DNA of 64,000 nt from Ephemerocybe angulata (Eukaryota; Basidiomycota; Agaricomycetes; Agaricales; Psathyrellaceae): contig JAACJK010000221.1 of NCBI GenBank assembly GCA_013368325.1, positions 744,001 to 808,000 on the forward strand, read 5' to 3'. Positions within the stretch are counted from its first letter, which is position 1. The number at the start of each line of letters is the position of its first letter. Shown here piece by piece: positions 23,278-36,280 of the stretch. Below the pieces are notes generated by a model. The model was not told where the DNA came from and ran no database searches. It worked only from the letters and a program-made list of their open reading frames with translations. The position numbers were made by a program, and so were the translations under genes.

Positions 23278-24160
23278 TCTGTGGTCCGAAAAGGTCCCGC
23301 GGGGTCTCCTGAGAGCGATTCCCCGAGCGATCCGTTGGAAGCCAGACAGCACGATTTCGACATTCTGCTTTGTCCTTCCTGCGTGAACATGCGGATGAGG
23401 CTTGTGTACTCACGGAGAACTTACCTAGGCCTTTGCGTTAACATTTGAAGCTTGAAGGGATTTGGATCCCAATAAAGTACGGATCGGACGTGCTCCTTGA
23501 GTCCTTCCACAAGCGGACCAGGGTGGAGCCAACAGACGACTGTACTCGCTCTATTCCAGAAAGGCGGAGATCCTGGAGCAGCGAAGGTATGCATCCGGTC
23601 ATACGTAGACGTTGAACATGAAGGGGCGGCGCCAGCTCGACAGGCCGCAACAGGTCTGTCCTTAAAGCGCTGACTTCGATCCCAGCTGATGGCAAACATT
23701 TTTCCGAACGAGGATGGCACCGCGACGAATCAAATGACATTGATGGTGAGCTCTAACGCGAAATACTTCCAGGCTTGAAAGTAACCCAACGCCAGTCTTT
23801 GTGGTTGCGGGTGCCAGGTGGGTACTAGTACTCTCGACATCAATAAAATTCCCTCACCTATAAGTAGGCTGAAACTCGTGCGCTATGGACTATTTCGCAT
23901 AGACCACGTAACTTGACAAACGTGGATACCCAAACATGGCTGAGCGCGGAGCCAGGAGGCGAGCGGGGAACGTAAATTACCTCTTGATGCATATCTTGGG
24001 ACTCTCCGTGCAAGACTAGCCTTGGGATCCGCGATGTCTGTCAGATTCTAGTCAAATTCGGCGGCCTGAGGAGGTCTCATGCTCAAATAACTATTCAACT
24101 CTAAGCATTCGTGTGAGCCAAGTATAAATCTCGGAGTCACCCTGGTCTTTCAAGAATTTG

Positions 24161-24169
24161 TATAAAAGG
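24161..24169 (+). promoter_or_regulatory. TATA box of the cysteine-rich secreted protein gene
   Basis: TATAAAAGG lies 98 bp before the ATG at 24259. Confidence 0.65.
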
Positions 24170-24258
24170 ACCCCCCCTTTTACCAGCCTTAGAACGTAGC
24201 TCTGCTCTACAGCGACGACACATCCTCAGTCTTCAGACACCTTTAACTCCTTAGTATC

Positions 24259-24994
24259 ATGCCTGCGAATCTGAGCCGCCTTCTCGTCGCGTTCATCGCT
24301 GCTGTCACGACAGTCCACGGCGCAGCTACTAGCCCCGCTGTAATTCCCGTCGGTGGCTTGTGTTAGTCCTCGATGTGCTCCGACCGTTCATATTATTCGT
24401 ACTGAACCCATCTCGTAGGCTCGGGAATTGCAGGGCCTGTGCAGGTGAGCGCATCACATCCAGTTTCCACACGTGCCCATGACTCAACGCAAGATATTTT
24501 CACAGGATACTTGTAAGGACGGAGAGTACTCAAGGCTCTCTAGCCCATACTCATTTCTCTCTGCGTGAATAGGCGTCAAGGGTAGCACCTGCTGCTTCGT
24601 CTCTCCGGACCAGTCTGTGTAAGTTTATACATGCCCTCCTCCCGTAGCATTCATTACAGCATACTAAATCTGACTCTAGCTGCGCTGTCGTCGAAGGCGG
24701 AAAGTGCCCAGACCATTTCATCCCTGAGGGCGGTTTTTGTGAGTGCTGCGTGCTGCTTTCCCCCATATTGATTAGGGCGCTTATGTGACCCTTACGACAG
24801 GCGCCGGCTTTGCCGGGCCACTCCCGTTCCCCTGCGTCCCCGGAACCACTTGCTGCTACCTCTTCCCGGACCAAGCGGTGTAAGTGACCTAGATTAAAGC
24901 CCCTCATGTGCGCTCACCGATGTCCTTGAATAGGTGCACGGCATTGCCCCCCAACGGCGCTTGCCCCAAGCCCCAGGGTAAAGTCGAATCTTGA
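24259..24994 (+). CDS. Two-module small secreted cysteine-rich protein
   Basis: Exon 1 (24259-24361) encodes a clear signal peptide (MPANLSRLLVAFIAAVTTVHGA). The mature protein is two copies of one module. Module 1 reads LCSGIAGPVQDTCVKGSTCC, then FVSPDQSVCAVVEGGKCP. Module 2 reads FCAGFAGPLPFPCVPGTTCC, then YLFPDQAVCTALPPNGACP. Each module has six cysteines in the same order (C, C, CC, C, C). An intron splits the first Cys codon of each module as T|GC, and another splits the Val codon after PDQ as GT|N, so exon structure was copied along with sequence. This is not the hydrophobin cysteine pattern. Secretion is evident; function (wall, effector or defence) is unknown. Confidence 0.8.
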
Positions 24995-25088
24995 TCTGAG
25001 TCCCAGCTAGGAAACAATGATGTTGTAATACCATGTATTCTCAGAGACAAAGTTCTACATTTTGTTCCATCACATCTGCGTCATTTCC

Positions 25089-26159
25089 CTACTGCGCTGC
25101 CTCTTCTTCTACCGCCTCTGCAAACTCCCCCATCGTCTCAAACTTCCACGAGTAAGGCTCCGCGCCACCAGGAAGCTCGTTGCACGTAACAGCCGTTTGC
25201 CTATCTATCCACACACTCCGCACGCCCAACTGACTCGCGGGCACATGGTCGTGCGGCAAGCTCTGCGCCACCACGAACACTTTGTCCTCCACATCCTCTC
25301 CGTCCTTCAGAGTGCCCCCAAGGAGATCTGGGCTGGTCTTGATGTACTCCAGTGCAGTCTGGAAACCGCCCAACGTGGGTTTGTAGCATCCCGTGTCCTG
25401 GGCCGTGAGGATCAGCGTGAATGGAGACTTTCCAGCAGCAGCGGTCGTTTGTGGCTGCCAGAATCGCGTCGTTTTTGCGTTCCCCGGGTAAAGGTAGAGC
25501 GATGGGTCGGAGGGTGTTCGGCCTTCTGAGAGGACACCGTGTGTGTATTGGAACGAGTCCCGATCCACGTTCGAAAGCACCACGAGCTTGTAGTGTTTTG
25601 CAAGTGAATGCAGCGCAGCACTGGTGTCCGGGAAGATGGGCCAATTCTTGATAGAATCTCCGAACGCTTTGTGCTGCGCAGCGTCAGAGGAAGCCTCTTT
25701 TGTTTCGTCAGAACCGTTGAGGGCGGAAGTTGAGGCTGATGCCCCCTCTGCTGCCGTCTCTGCTCCTTCGGGTTCCTTGGGTTCACCCGCGTCGAGAGTG
25801 GAGGATGAGGTCTCTTTGGAGGAGAGTGCTTTGAGGCGCTGCTCCAGCACCTCGTGTACCTTGGCGAGCAGATCCGCGTAGAGCATGTCCGGGAACTGGG
25901 TCTGCAAGTCGAGTTCGACAGACCCGAACGCGGTAAGTGCCTCTTTCCGCGTCCAGTTTCTTGATGGCTTGTATCGGAGAAGCAAAGGCTTGAGAGCGTC
26001 GTATAGGCCAGTCTCCCAGTCCTGTGATCGTCCGGCGCTTGTCAGAAAAAATGTCCCAGAACGAGGATACTTGACTCGGAAAGGACTCACCATTAGGGTG
26101 CCATACACATCGAAGATGAGCACCTTGCGGTCAGTGAGCTTTCCAGGAGTCGTCGACAT
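25089..26159 (-). CDS. HAD-superfamily hydrolase, 2-haloacid dehalogenase type II-like
   Basis: The start is MSTTPGKLTDRKVLIFDVYGT, containing the nucleophile motif DVYGT. After the intron (26022-26090, 69 nt and therefore also readable in frame) the text runs DVYGTLMDWETGLYDALKP, the usual start of this subfamily. Motif II is LSNVDR (Ser/Asn), motif III is the Lys of CYKPTLGGFQ, and motif IV is the weaker QSLPHDHVPASQLG, where the expected acidic pair is not obvious. The cap region carries an insertion of ~40 residues rich in Ala, Ser, Glu and Thr (positions ~115-160 of the frame). Substrate unknown; no signal peptide, so probably cytosolic. Confidence 0.85.
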   Translation of the reverse strand: MSTTPGKLTDRKVLIFDVYGTLMVSPFRVKYPRSGTFFLTSAGRSQDWETGLYDALKPLLLRYKPSRNWTRKEALTAFGSVELDLQTQFPDMLYADLLAKVHEVLEQRLKALSSKETSSSTLDAGEPKEPEGAETAAEGASASTSALNGSDETKEASSDAAQHKAFGDSIKNWPIFPDTSAALHSLAKHYKLVVLSNVDRDSFQYTHGVLSEGRTPSDPSLYLYPGNAKTTRFWQPQTTAAAGKSPFTLILTAQDTGCYKPTLGGFQTALEYIKTSPDLLGGTLKDGEDVEDKVFVVAQSLPHDHVPASQLGVRSVWIDRQTAVTCNELPGGAEPYSWKFETMGEFAEAVEEEAAQ

Positions 26160-27416
26160 TTGGTGTATCTGGATACTGAGAGGTAGGATGTAGGACTGAG
26201 GAGAGAACGATAGCGGATCCAGTGGAAGTAGCCCCTGTCCTTCTTATATTATGTCCTGGCTTGAATGATGTCACCGTCATCCCCGAAATTTTGGCGCCCA
26301 CGCCCCTCCCCATCGCGCAGGCCAATTCCGAAACATCAGACTTGTTAGGCATATAAGCCAGTCTGAAAAATTTTTCGGAATGCGACCACGAGGAAATTCG
26401 GAATATCTGCCATGGTAATTCCAGGATTGCCGTTGTTACCGATTTCGATTGGCCATGCAGCGATGATTCACGCTGAGGATTGCGATACCATCCGGATGCA
26501 GCGGAAGTTGGATAAGTGCAAACCCACCAAGAAGAGACACCTAGACCTTCCTCCTCGGCCAGCGTTAGATTAATGCATGGCTGGCAACCAACTGTTAGCA
26601 CTGCGATGCTCCAATAAGCCCGGTAGTTGTAGCTTGAACTGCAGACTGGATGCAGGAGAGATTGACAATGGCCGTCGTGCGTGGCTGAGGATGTAGGTGC
26701 TGAGAAGCATACAACGTATGGAAGCACAAGGTAACAGCATCCTTTTATCCTTGAGTAGTGCCAGCCATGAGAACCTGAGTAGCACATCTTCCTGCCCCTT
26801 CTGCACCTATTTTGGGTTGACGGATCCTCATGATGTCCCCTGCAAGATCCTCGTTTGGTAGTCGCCTTCAAAAGGTAGTCAACGGGCGCTTAAATTGCAC
26901 TCCCTCGGACCGAAACGTTGCCCATCATCGTACCTTAAATGTAGTCTCCCGTAGTCAGACTACAAAAAACTGATGTCGATCTTGGCATTCCTTCCAGTCA
27001 ACCGAATATACTTACCTTAAGCTTACTCCTCCCAACCTACTCTCAACCTCAACCTCGACCTCGACCTCAACTTCATCCTACTCATCCAGCTTCAATACAT
27101 TGATTCGGGTATAGTGTAGTACAGAAAAACGAAGATATACAAAAACACCAACTTTGCTTTACTTTCATTATTACAGAAGGGTTTAACCCAAACCCAAGAG
27201 GCCAGCCAGCCAGCCAGCTGAATAGCTAATCCAAGTACCCAGAAAGACCGACAGACGGACGGACGGATAGACAGGCGAGATAAGAGTGCATCCCGCATTA
27301 ATATGTGTTTTGCGATAGATGGCTGGTATCGTCGGGAGGGGAAGGAAGCTGCAGCCGGCGGGGATGGTGGTAGATGAGGGAGGGGACGAGGAGGGATGGG
27401 AGTTAGATGGGGGCGT
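26160..27416. other. Intergenic with short tandem repeats
   Basis: No gene is supported. A CTCRAC hexamer repeat (~27041-27072), a CCAG tetramer run (~27201-27218) and a GACG-type run (~27246-27275) lie in the 3' flank of the MAP kinase gene. Confidence 0.5.
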
Positions 27417-28999
<1,583 letters not shown>

Positions 29000-30149
29000 T
29001 GTGTGGAATTGCGCTCGGGGCTGTGGGCGACGGCGGCGAGCGTTGCTCAGGGATGGAGACGGGGAAGGGGAGGGGCTGCAGAAATTCCGTCGGGCTGAAA
29101 GTATAAGAGGAAACAGACAATTGGAAATCTGATCTTATTATGAAAACAGCTGTTCTTGTAACGCTTCGCTTGATCTGGCTGGAAAACAACAATACCAGCC
29201 CGCTCCGAGATTTCCTTAAGATTTCCTTATTATCGTGGACGGAAAAGTCCTGTTGTCTTGACATTGCCATGCCGACTTGCCTCGAGACCCAATCCCACCC
29301 TCGAATCAACTATCAGCTGGCCTTAAAGTGTGTCATCACAAAGCGTTCTCCCGTGTCATTAAAATCCTTGTTTCTAATCCTTCATGTGTGCAGAGGGCCC
29401 TTTGTTCTAATATAAAGGAGGTCAGAGCACAAGGGCTTTCAGCAATCAGAATGTTGTTGTCGATCCCGAAAGCCGGCAGGCATGTGGACCGTCTGCTCTG
29501 GCCATCACCCTTCCAATTGCCTGGTCCATCTCCTGCCTCATACTCTCTCATGGTCTCCTTGACCGTCTGCCTATCGCTGCTGCATCAGAATCGCAAGAGC
29601 GTACCCCCGGGCTCGCGCGGTATCTCAGCAACGAACTCTGCAGAATGATCGACGAGTCAGTCAGCCAAACGCACCAGCTCTCGAGTCCGACAGAACACAG
29701 ACGTGATTCGCATCGTGTATCAGGGCATCTCGGGGCTAGAGAGTACTATTGGCATCATGATACTCCTTGGCTGCTTTGACTTGGAAGTTCAAGTTGTCAA
29801 TGGAGGGCCTGTGTTCATCACTGGCTGACAGCTTCGTCCTTGTCGCCACTTTCCAGGAAGGTGAACGACGTGGTTACACACACTCCAGAAAATATGGACC
29901 TACTTCTTCTCATGGTAAAGCTTCTACGTTGCAGAACGACCGACTATCAGGCACGACACGGAATTTGGAGAAGATCTTCCGTATCCCAGCAACCCTGCTC
30001 ACACACCTACCCGAACCCATACTTATTCTCCGCGCGAACCCCAGGCTACTACATACTTGTGGCCCAACAGAACTTGAAGTTGGAGGGGACTCAGGGGCCA
30101 CACTCTCAACAATAAATTAGGTGGGCGCTCCTCAGCATTTGCATCACTG
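29000..30149. promoter_or_regulatory. Divergent region between MAP kinase and phosphatase
   Basis: No gene is supported in 1.15 kb. It holds the promoter of the minus-strand kinase and presumably that of the phosphatase. No TATA box is evident. Confidence 0.4.
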
Positions 30150-30162
30150 ATGTGCAGCCACG

Positions 30163-31050
30163 ATGGGCGCCTACGCCAGAACCCTGGCGCCCACTCTTTC
30201 CTTTCCTAGCCAGCCACCAGAGTGCCCAAGCGGAGTTCCAAGCGCCCAGCCCTTCTTCTTCCTCCTCCTCCCCCTTCCGACCACCACACACCACCTTCGT
30301 CCTCAAATGCCCCCCAAACGCAGACAGCCGCCCCCAAAGCTCCACGGCCCAAACACCCTCAGCGGGCCAACCCTCGCCCCGCCCAACTAGCGCTACGAGC
30401 GCCACCATCGTCCCTAGCACCTTCATCTACCTCGGTCCCTTCTCAGCGGCCTCCTCCTCCTCCTCCAGATCCAAAGTGCCTTTCCTCACCACACACGCGA
30501 TAACACATGTCTTAAGCATAGAGCGCTCGCCGGGACGCAAGCTCGACGGTGTAGTATACCATCGACTTGGGCTGAACGACTCGGAGACGGCCTCGATCGC
30601 GGCTACCTTGGATGCTGCGATTGAGATTATTGATGCGGCTTTGGAGTGCAGGACTGCACTCGGAGGAGGTTTTCGAGTGGCAGCAGTACGGTCTTGCACC
30701 GAGATGGGGCTTTGGGTCCGAGTGGTGATAATGTCAATGGCCACGGTGATGGTGGGACGGGAAGGACGCGGATTCTGGTACACTGCTCTGCGGGCGTCTC
30801 GCGCTCCCCGACGATCGTTGTGGGGTATCTGATGAAGCGACGCGGGATGACGCTCAGGGAGGCGCTAGGGTGTGTGTTGAGCGTGCGCCCACAGGCGTTG
30901 CCGAATCCTGGATTCTTGGCGCAGTTGAAGACGTTGGAGGTAGAGTTAACAGGTATGTCGACAGTGGAGGTTGATGAGCTCCCGAGGAGGGAGGCGGATA
31001 GGCTCGCTATGTTCTGCGGGGAGATGACCTATGTTGTCCCTGCAATTTGA
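30163..31050 (+). CDS. Dual-specificity protein phosphatase, frame irregular
   Basis: The fold is recognisable: TFIYLGPFSAASS, HAITHVLSIERS, YHRLGLNDSETASIAATLDAAIEIIDAAL, then the catalytic loop ILVHCSAGVSRSPTIVVGYLM (HCxxGxxRS, Cys codon 30784-30786) and VRPQALPNPGFLAQLKTLE. Two features are abnormal. First, the N-terminal half and the active-site half are in different frames. Either an intron at 30646-30764 (weak GTGCAG donor) joins them, or one T is missing from the run at 30670-30673, which would keep a Gly/Ser/His linker. Second, the N-terminal frame has no ATG of its own; the ATG at 30163 is in another frame and would need a further intron. Its neighbour is a MAP kinase, a typical substrate of this enzyme class. 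It may be intact, mis-assembled or decaying. Confidence 0.65.
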
Positions 31051-31230
31051 ACCACAGCACCAAGGTACCCAACCTAGTACATGTACCCGAAGCCACACTT
31101 TAGGCAATTATATCGACTGGACAATCGAGAGAGTATGGAATGAAGGCTGGAGTACGCACAGGGTGTATATCAGAGTAAATGATGGCCAGAACTCACGCAG
31201 AATGAAGAATGCATGTCTCTCTACAGGCGG

Positions 31231-32975
31231 CTACTCCAATGAGAGCATCTGTATCTCGCGCATCTCGTACACCAATTCCTCGACATCAGGAAAGATCGAA
31301 GCAAGAACCTCCCGTCTGACATGCCCATGGCGTTCCACAAACCCCCTGTTAGTAATCATAAGTCGCCGAAGGTCCCATTCACGGAAGGTATGTTGGAGAA
31401 GCTGGTCTTCGATTGGTGCTGGATCCTTCTATGAGATAATTTCAGCGGATGTCTGGATCAAGAGATATAGAAGACGAACTAGGAAAATGATAGCCCTCGA
31501 ACTGGTGGACAGAGTCCCCGCACTTGGGCCCTCGTCGAGTTTGAAGCGCCAGATGTCCAGCTCAAGTTTTCTCAGCCTCGGCAGCCCTTCTTCCAGACTC
31601 CGAAGAAATGAGGGCTGGAGGTGGGCTACAGATATGGACACCTCCACCAAGAAGCTCGTCGTATGGGAGACTGTCGGGCGGAGAATTGAGGTTGAGGACC
31701 GAGGCTGTGTTTGGGTTGAGAATTGGCGCAATATCGTCAGAGCATCCTGAGGGTCCAGCTGATTATGTCGGAGGGTCAAATGCGTCAAGCTCGATCCGGG
31801 GAAATTGGGTGTTCCCCGAAGAAGCCTGAGGTAAAGAGCCAGTGGAAATTCGGAAGGAGCAGAGTAGTCCCCGAATACCGCGAAGTCGAGGTTTTGGAGG
31901 AGGGGAAAAGAGATTGACGTCGGGTCAAATAGAGGCAGACTTTCCAAGTCTGATGCTGTGAACTTGTGGACGCTCGGGGTCCCGCCATCGTTCTCCAATG
32001 ACCATCGGTCATGGTGAAGTGAATGGAGCAAATGCAGAGTCAATTCTTTCAATTGTCGCGAATGTGTTCGGAGGAATTTCTCTAGGTACGCGAGATCCGT
32101 TTGCGAAGGGGTCAGAAGCGGCTCCCGGATACTAAAGGCTTCCAGACGGGGCAGAGCCTTGACGTGTTCGAAGAGAGTGGAGGAGGAATAATAGTAGGGT
32201 ACGCTCCTGAAATACGCTTCCTCTACGATGATCGATAGGCGAAGGAGAGATGCAGAGTGGCGGTTGATGAAGGGTGCTAGCTTCGTTGATAGCTGGAGGC
32301 GATAGTCGGTCGTTGCGGCGTAGCCCGACCAGATGTGCAAAGTTAGGTTGCATAACGTCGAGATGTGGATTTCAGGCGGGATGAGGTCATCACGATAGAC
32401 CTCAATTGGGACACTGAGGTCTAAGGAGGTGAGGGAAGAGTAGCCAATTGAGCGCCAGAACCTTTGTGCGGATCGAACGAGGTATGGTTGCTGTCGAAAA
32501 GGGACGTAGTGGTAGACGGAGCCTATTGATATCGTCAGGCTTTCGAGAACGCGAAACCGCTCTCTATCAAGATCTTGCTTGTCGGCGCCATGAAATGTAG
32601 ATATCCTGAGTCTTCCAAGTCGCAGAGAGCCCCCCTGTTTAAATTGGACGTCTTTGTGTGGCAAGAACTTCTCCGTAAAAAGTAGCAAGAACGTCTTGAA
32701 GTTGAGGATGTCTAGAAAGATAGAATGCACCCGGCTGGACACAGCCGGGTTCCTGTGGAGACCTCTATAAGCTGCATTGATGATTGTACATGACACACCT
32801 ACGCAAGGGCAACATAGAGATCCTCGTCAATGATACCCCCAACATGGAGATCTCGGTATTTCGCGCTCATTGCGCACTCAAAGAATGCTCTGTTGACGCC
32901 GCATAGCCGAGAGACTTGGCTTGGAGGTAAATGTGAATAGATTTGGGACCATATTTCGAAGGGGAGGTCTTTCAT
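31231..32975 (-). CDS. F-box protein with leucine-rich C-terminus
   Basis: Three exons (32803-32975, 31480-32764, 31231-31428) give 551 residues with consistent phases. The F-box is MKDLPFEIWSQIYSHLPPSQ, followed by VSRLCGVNRAFFECAMSAKYRDL. An ATG 16 codons upstream is also in frame. The body has irregular leucine-rich segments (FRVLESLTISIG, LTSLDLSVPIEV, LRLSIIVEEAYF, LKELTLHLLHSLH, LTHLTLRHNQL). The last exon ends REVLASIFPDVEELVYEM, a frequent ending in this basidiomycete family. Such proteins bring substrates to an SCF ubiquitin ligase; the substrate is unknown. The second donor (GTTCGT) is the weakest call. Its first exon and promoter are duplicated at 35.52-35.96 kb. Confidence 0.8.
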
Positions 32976-33592
32976 CGTCGACGACAATGGGAGAGGGGAG
33001 AGAGAAACAGAGAACCGCGTCACAGCATCGAAAGGTCAACAGGTGGGAACCGGGGCCCTCCGGCCCGATACGGGGCTTGATGTCCGTTTGCCGCTGGTGT
33101 TTAAGCGCCCGTTTAGGTTTAGCCGCGAATGACCACCACAATCGCATTTCTGAGCCTCCCCAGGCAGTTTAATGACTGTTCTTTCTCTTACGTATTCTTA
33201 AAGCAGCTCTACCACCGTATCAGAGGCAATACAGGGGCTCATCGATCGCTGTAGATGCTTACAACGGGCCTGTCACCTGCGCCGGATTCAGATGCTGCCA
33301 GTGACGGGTTCCGGAAAGGAAGAACATGAAGTGCTTAGACTCGGGCCCATTAGACGGAGCAGATGGGCGTTATCATTGAATGTGTCCACTACCTATCGTC
33401 CAATTTTAGGGAGCCTGGGATGTAACTTGAAAGCATATCAAGGGAGAGAAGTGCTCGAAGTTGTCAAAGAAGCGGCTGTGTGGGTAAAGGTTTAAAGAGC
33501 TCTACTCAAAACTCTTTCTGGAAAGACAGAAGTTTCGGTCTGCTTATTGCTCTCCGATTCATCTGAAGTAACCCCAAGAACACCTGGCAATC

Positions 33593-35194
33593 ATGGAGGC
33601 CCCTTTGCCAACGGCGCTACTCCACGCAATCGGATCTGTAGTGAGGGGAAGGATATACACAAATGTGCGTGGTGTTCACAATCTTTTCAGGCAAGTTAAA
33701 TGCTGACGGCGCTTCCCAGTATTCAGTGAGAGTCGTTATCGCTAACGTTTCGGATTTTTTCTCATTTCTGACAACGCACCGATAGTCCTGCTCTGGTTAC
33801 GCCCTCGTGGTGAGATCGCACAGTACCTACCAGTTCAGAGACCTAACTTTATGGAAGATTGCAGACTTCTTTGAAACCTTTCCCGACGAGGTAAAGTGCC
33901 ATAATAACTTTCCGTGTGGCCCTCAGCTGAGCTGGGACACTGGCATGGCAGGTCCGTCTAATGTGGCCAGGGCCATGGAGCATTCCGAAGGTTTTATTCT
34001 TCTCTGTTCGCTACTGTACACTGGCTATCATTGTTATTCAAGGCTTTGGTTAGTATCGCGCCTGCTCTAGGTTCATTCCGTCTCTGAGTTAGTCTCGTGC
34101 CGTCTCTCAGAGGGATTCCGAACTCCCTACACCGTATTGGCATGTCGGAAGTTGTTCACCCTTTCTGGAAGTAAGTACGGGAACATCCAGTTTATATAGT
34201 AGAAGGGAATCAGACTCACACACTGCGGCTGTACCACAGTGACCTGCACTGCTGTGATATTTGGCTCAGAGGGTATGCAGTACTCTCTTCTTCCCATTCA
34301 TATTTAAATAAGCGAGACTAAATTCACGAAACTGTCTGAGCAGGAATCCTTTTCTTCCGCGTATACGCGTTCTCCGGGCGGAGCAAGAAGATGCTCATCT
34401 ATCTCCTTTGCCAATTTATTGTACGCCTCTTCCCATACAATCTCTGTTATAGCTATTGACTTCGAATTCCTTTCGTCCAGATGGTCCAAGCAACGCTCCT
34501 TGGGCTTATACTCAAGTTTCTCATCAATGTCCAATGTGAGCCGTGCACTGAGTGACATTGAAACGCTAACAAAACGCTCCCTTGTGATCTATTCCTGCAG
34601 TCGTGCGTTACCCTTTCGCAGAAATGCAATTCTGCCGACCAGTTCAAGGGGAAAACTCGCTCATCGGGACAGCATTCGCAGTTCTGCTAGGCAATATTGC
34701 AGTAATCATGGTCATCATGGGGTACCTAGCGCACCAGAAGCACCGTGGCCTCAAAAACGAGTTGTTGAACGTGTTTTACAGGGACGGAATCTCATACTTC
34801 ATTTGCCTCTCAGGTAGGGCCATTCCTGGAACTTCGATGCCTTCTGATAATCTAGCTCTTATCGTGACAGTCATGACCTCGGTCAACGTCTTCGTGAATT
34901 TCGCGGCAGCTAAAGACTTCCAATTTCTCTTCCTCGAGTACGTGGGCTCCCGACCCCTTCTCTTCAAAATGTCGAACCGCGCTGACCTCTACGAAAAGGA
35001 TGGAAATCGCACTACACGGGATTCTATCAACGCGGATGATCCTGCACCTTCGCAGGGTGGAGTATTCTCGGGTTTCGAGGAGCTTCTCATCGCACGAGCT
35101 CCAGGGCCTAGATGGGAGAGCAATGTCGTCCATCCTCTTTGAGCCACAACTACAATCTAACCAACCGACGAGGACTGTCGAGAGTGTGCCATAG
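33593..35194 (+). CDS. DUF6533 seven-helix membrane protein, copy A
   Basis: Start MEAPLPTALLHAIGSVVRG. Splicing ~11 exons gives a continuous frame: RIYTN, a 6-nt exon (33720-33725, codons Y-S), SCSGYALV, IADFFETFPDE, then VRLMWPGPWSIPKVLFFSVRY, the DUF6533 signature. Later helices are TAVIFGSEG/ILFFRVYAFSG, MVQATLLGLILKFLINVQ, LIGTAFAVLLGNIAVIMVIMG, NVFYRDGISYFICLS and MTSVNVFVNFAA, and the closing EMEIALHGILSTRMILHLRR leads to a cytosolic tail. Length is about 320 residues, usual for the family. These basidiomycete proteins resemble seven-helix receptors in layout but their function is unknown. All introns traced have GT-AG ends. Copy B is its tandem duplicate. Confidence 0.82.
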
Positions 35195-35221
35195 GCAGTG
35201 CCTGTAAAGGACTTTTCTCCC

Positions 35222-35517
35222 TTGTGGCGTAGTAATTATATCCCTGCACTCTTTAGTAACAACGACGCGATAATCGATGCGGAAAGCCAAGAGACAGCAG
35301 CGTGAAAACATGCAGAGGTGGGGACGTACGACAGGGAGGTTGAAGAGGGGGCCCACGATGCATATGCGTAGCCCGACAAAGGCATAGTAGACTCCTTCTT
35401 GGTCTCGATGTTGATAGGCACATTTCCGATCCCTCCACCGCAGTCGATATAGATACCACCCTCGCCACCCTCGCCATGTTTCAAGCTCGCGACGATGGCA
35501 CATTTGGCAGGGTCACC
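35222..35517 (-). pseudogene. Truncated 3' fragment of the G3BP-like gene
   Basis: On the minus strand the text AIVASLKHGEGGEGGIYIDC corresponds to AIIASLNQGQGGEGGVYIDC of the intact gene at 38.6 kb, followed by GNVPINIETKKE for GNVRINIETKKE. The RGG tail and stop are missing: an internal deletion joins this directly to sequence matching the 3' UTR (35222-35390 matches 37965-38180). No start, NTF2 domain or complete RNA-recognition motif is present. Confidence 0.85.
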
Positions 35518-35518
35518 C

Positions 35519-35960
35519 AACCTGGAGATTCCGGCTTTTCGCCTTTTTCGCATTCATGGCACACTCAAAGAACGCCCGGGTGGCGCTGCATAGTCGAGAG
35601 ACGGGGCTTGGAGGTAAAATGTGAAGAGATTTGCGACCATATTTCGAATGGGAGGTCTCTCATCGTCGACGACAATGGGAGAGGAGAGAGAGAAACAGAG
35701 AGAGAACCGCGTCACAGCTTCGAACTGAAAGGTGGGAACCGGGGCACTCCGGCCCGATGTGCGGGACTGATGCCCGTTTGCCGCCGGAGTTTAAGCGCCC
35801 GTTCAGGTTCGGCTGCGAATGACTATTGCAGAGCGATTGCTGCCTCTCCATACGTTGTAAGCAGTGCTTTCCCCTTCATGTATGTTTCATGCAGCTCTAT
35901 CACCACATCAAGGCCATTACAGGGACCTATCGACAGTTGTAGATGCTTACAGCCGTCACT
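35519..35960 (-). pseudogene. Truncated and frameshifted 5' fragment of the F-box gene
   Basis: The minus strand from 35663 reads MRDLPFEIWSQISSH and then leaves frame, because one extra base in a T run (TCACATTTTACC against TCACATTTACC in the intact gene) shifts it to a stop. The fragment includes the region upstream of the F-box start, similar to 32976-33270. It ends abruptly at the junction with the G3BP fragment near 35518. Confidence 0.85.
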
Positions 35961-36280
35961 CGCGTGCCGAAAGCCGCAGCAATGGGTTCCGCGAGGAAGC
36001 GCGCCCAACACCGTGAAGCCTATAGGATCAGGGTATATTAGACGGAGAAGATGGACCATATCAGTGAACGTGCTCACTGCCTGTACGTATGTCAGGTAGT
36101 TGTGGAACTCAGACGCTCATCAAGGGAGAGAAGCTCTCGAAGTTGTCAAAGAAGCGGCTGTGTGGGTAAATTCCTGCTGTATTTGAAGGCTTTTACCCAA
36201 GCAACCTTCTGAAGAGACTGGGGATTCGGTCTGCTTATTGCTCTCCGTTTCATCCAAGTGAATCCCAAGGACACACAGGT

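Larger units (their letters stand above)
22949..24258. promoter_or_regulatory. Divergent promoter region of the MFS and cysteine-rich protein genes
   Basis: No gene is supported. It contains a GATA palindrome (23165-23181), a perfect hairpin (23237-23277) and the TATA box of the secreted protein (24161-24169). Confidence 0.45.
32845..35517. repeat. Left unit of a tandem segmental duplication
   Basis: This unit holds the 5' end of the F-box gene (minus), an intact DUF6533 gene (plus) and a broken 3' fragment of the G3BP-like gene. It aligns, in the same order and orientation, with 35519 to about 38670. Alignable blocks include 32870-33270 with 35545-35955, the DUF6533 exons, and 35222-35517 with 37965-38670 (a gap in this last pair removes the RGG tail). 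Confidence 0.85.

Noticed and set aside
24259..24994. Hydrophobin
   Set aside because: The cysteine order and spacing are wrong (C, C, CC, C, C twice, not C-CC-C-C-CC-C), and the exons are duplicated modules.
26131..26871. 246-codon minus-strand open frame
   Set aside because: The composition is that of non-coding DNA, it has no family resemblance, and it overlaps the start of the HAD gene.
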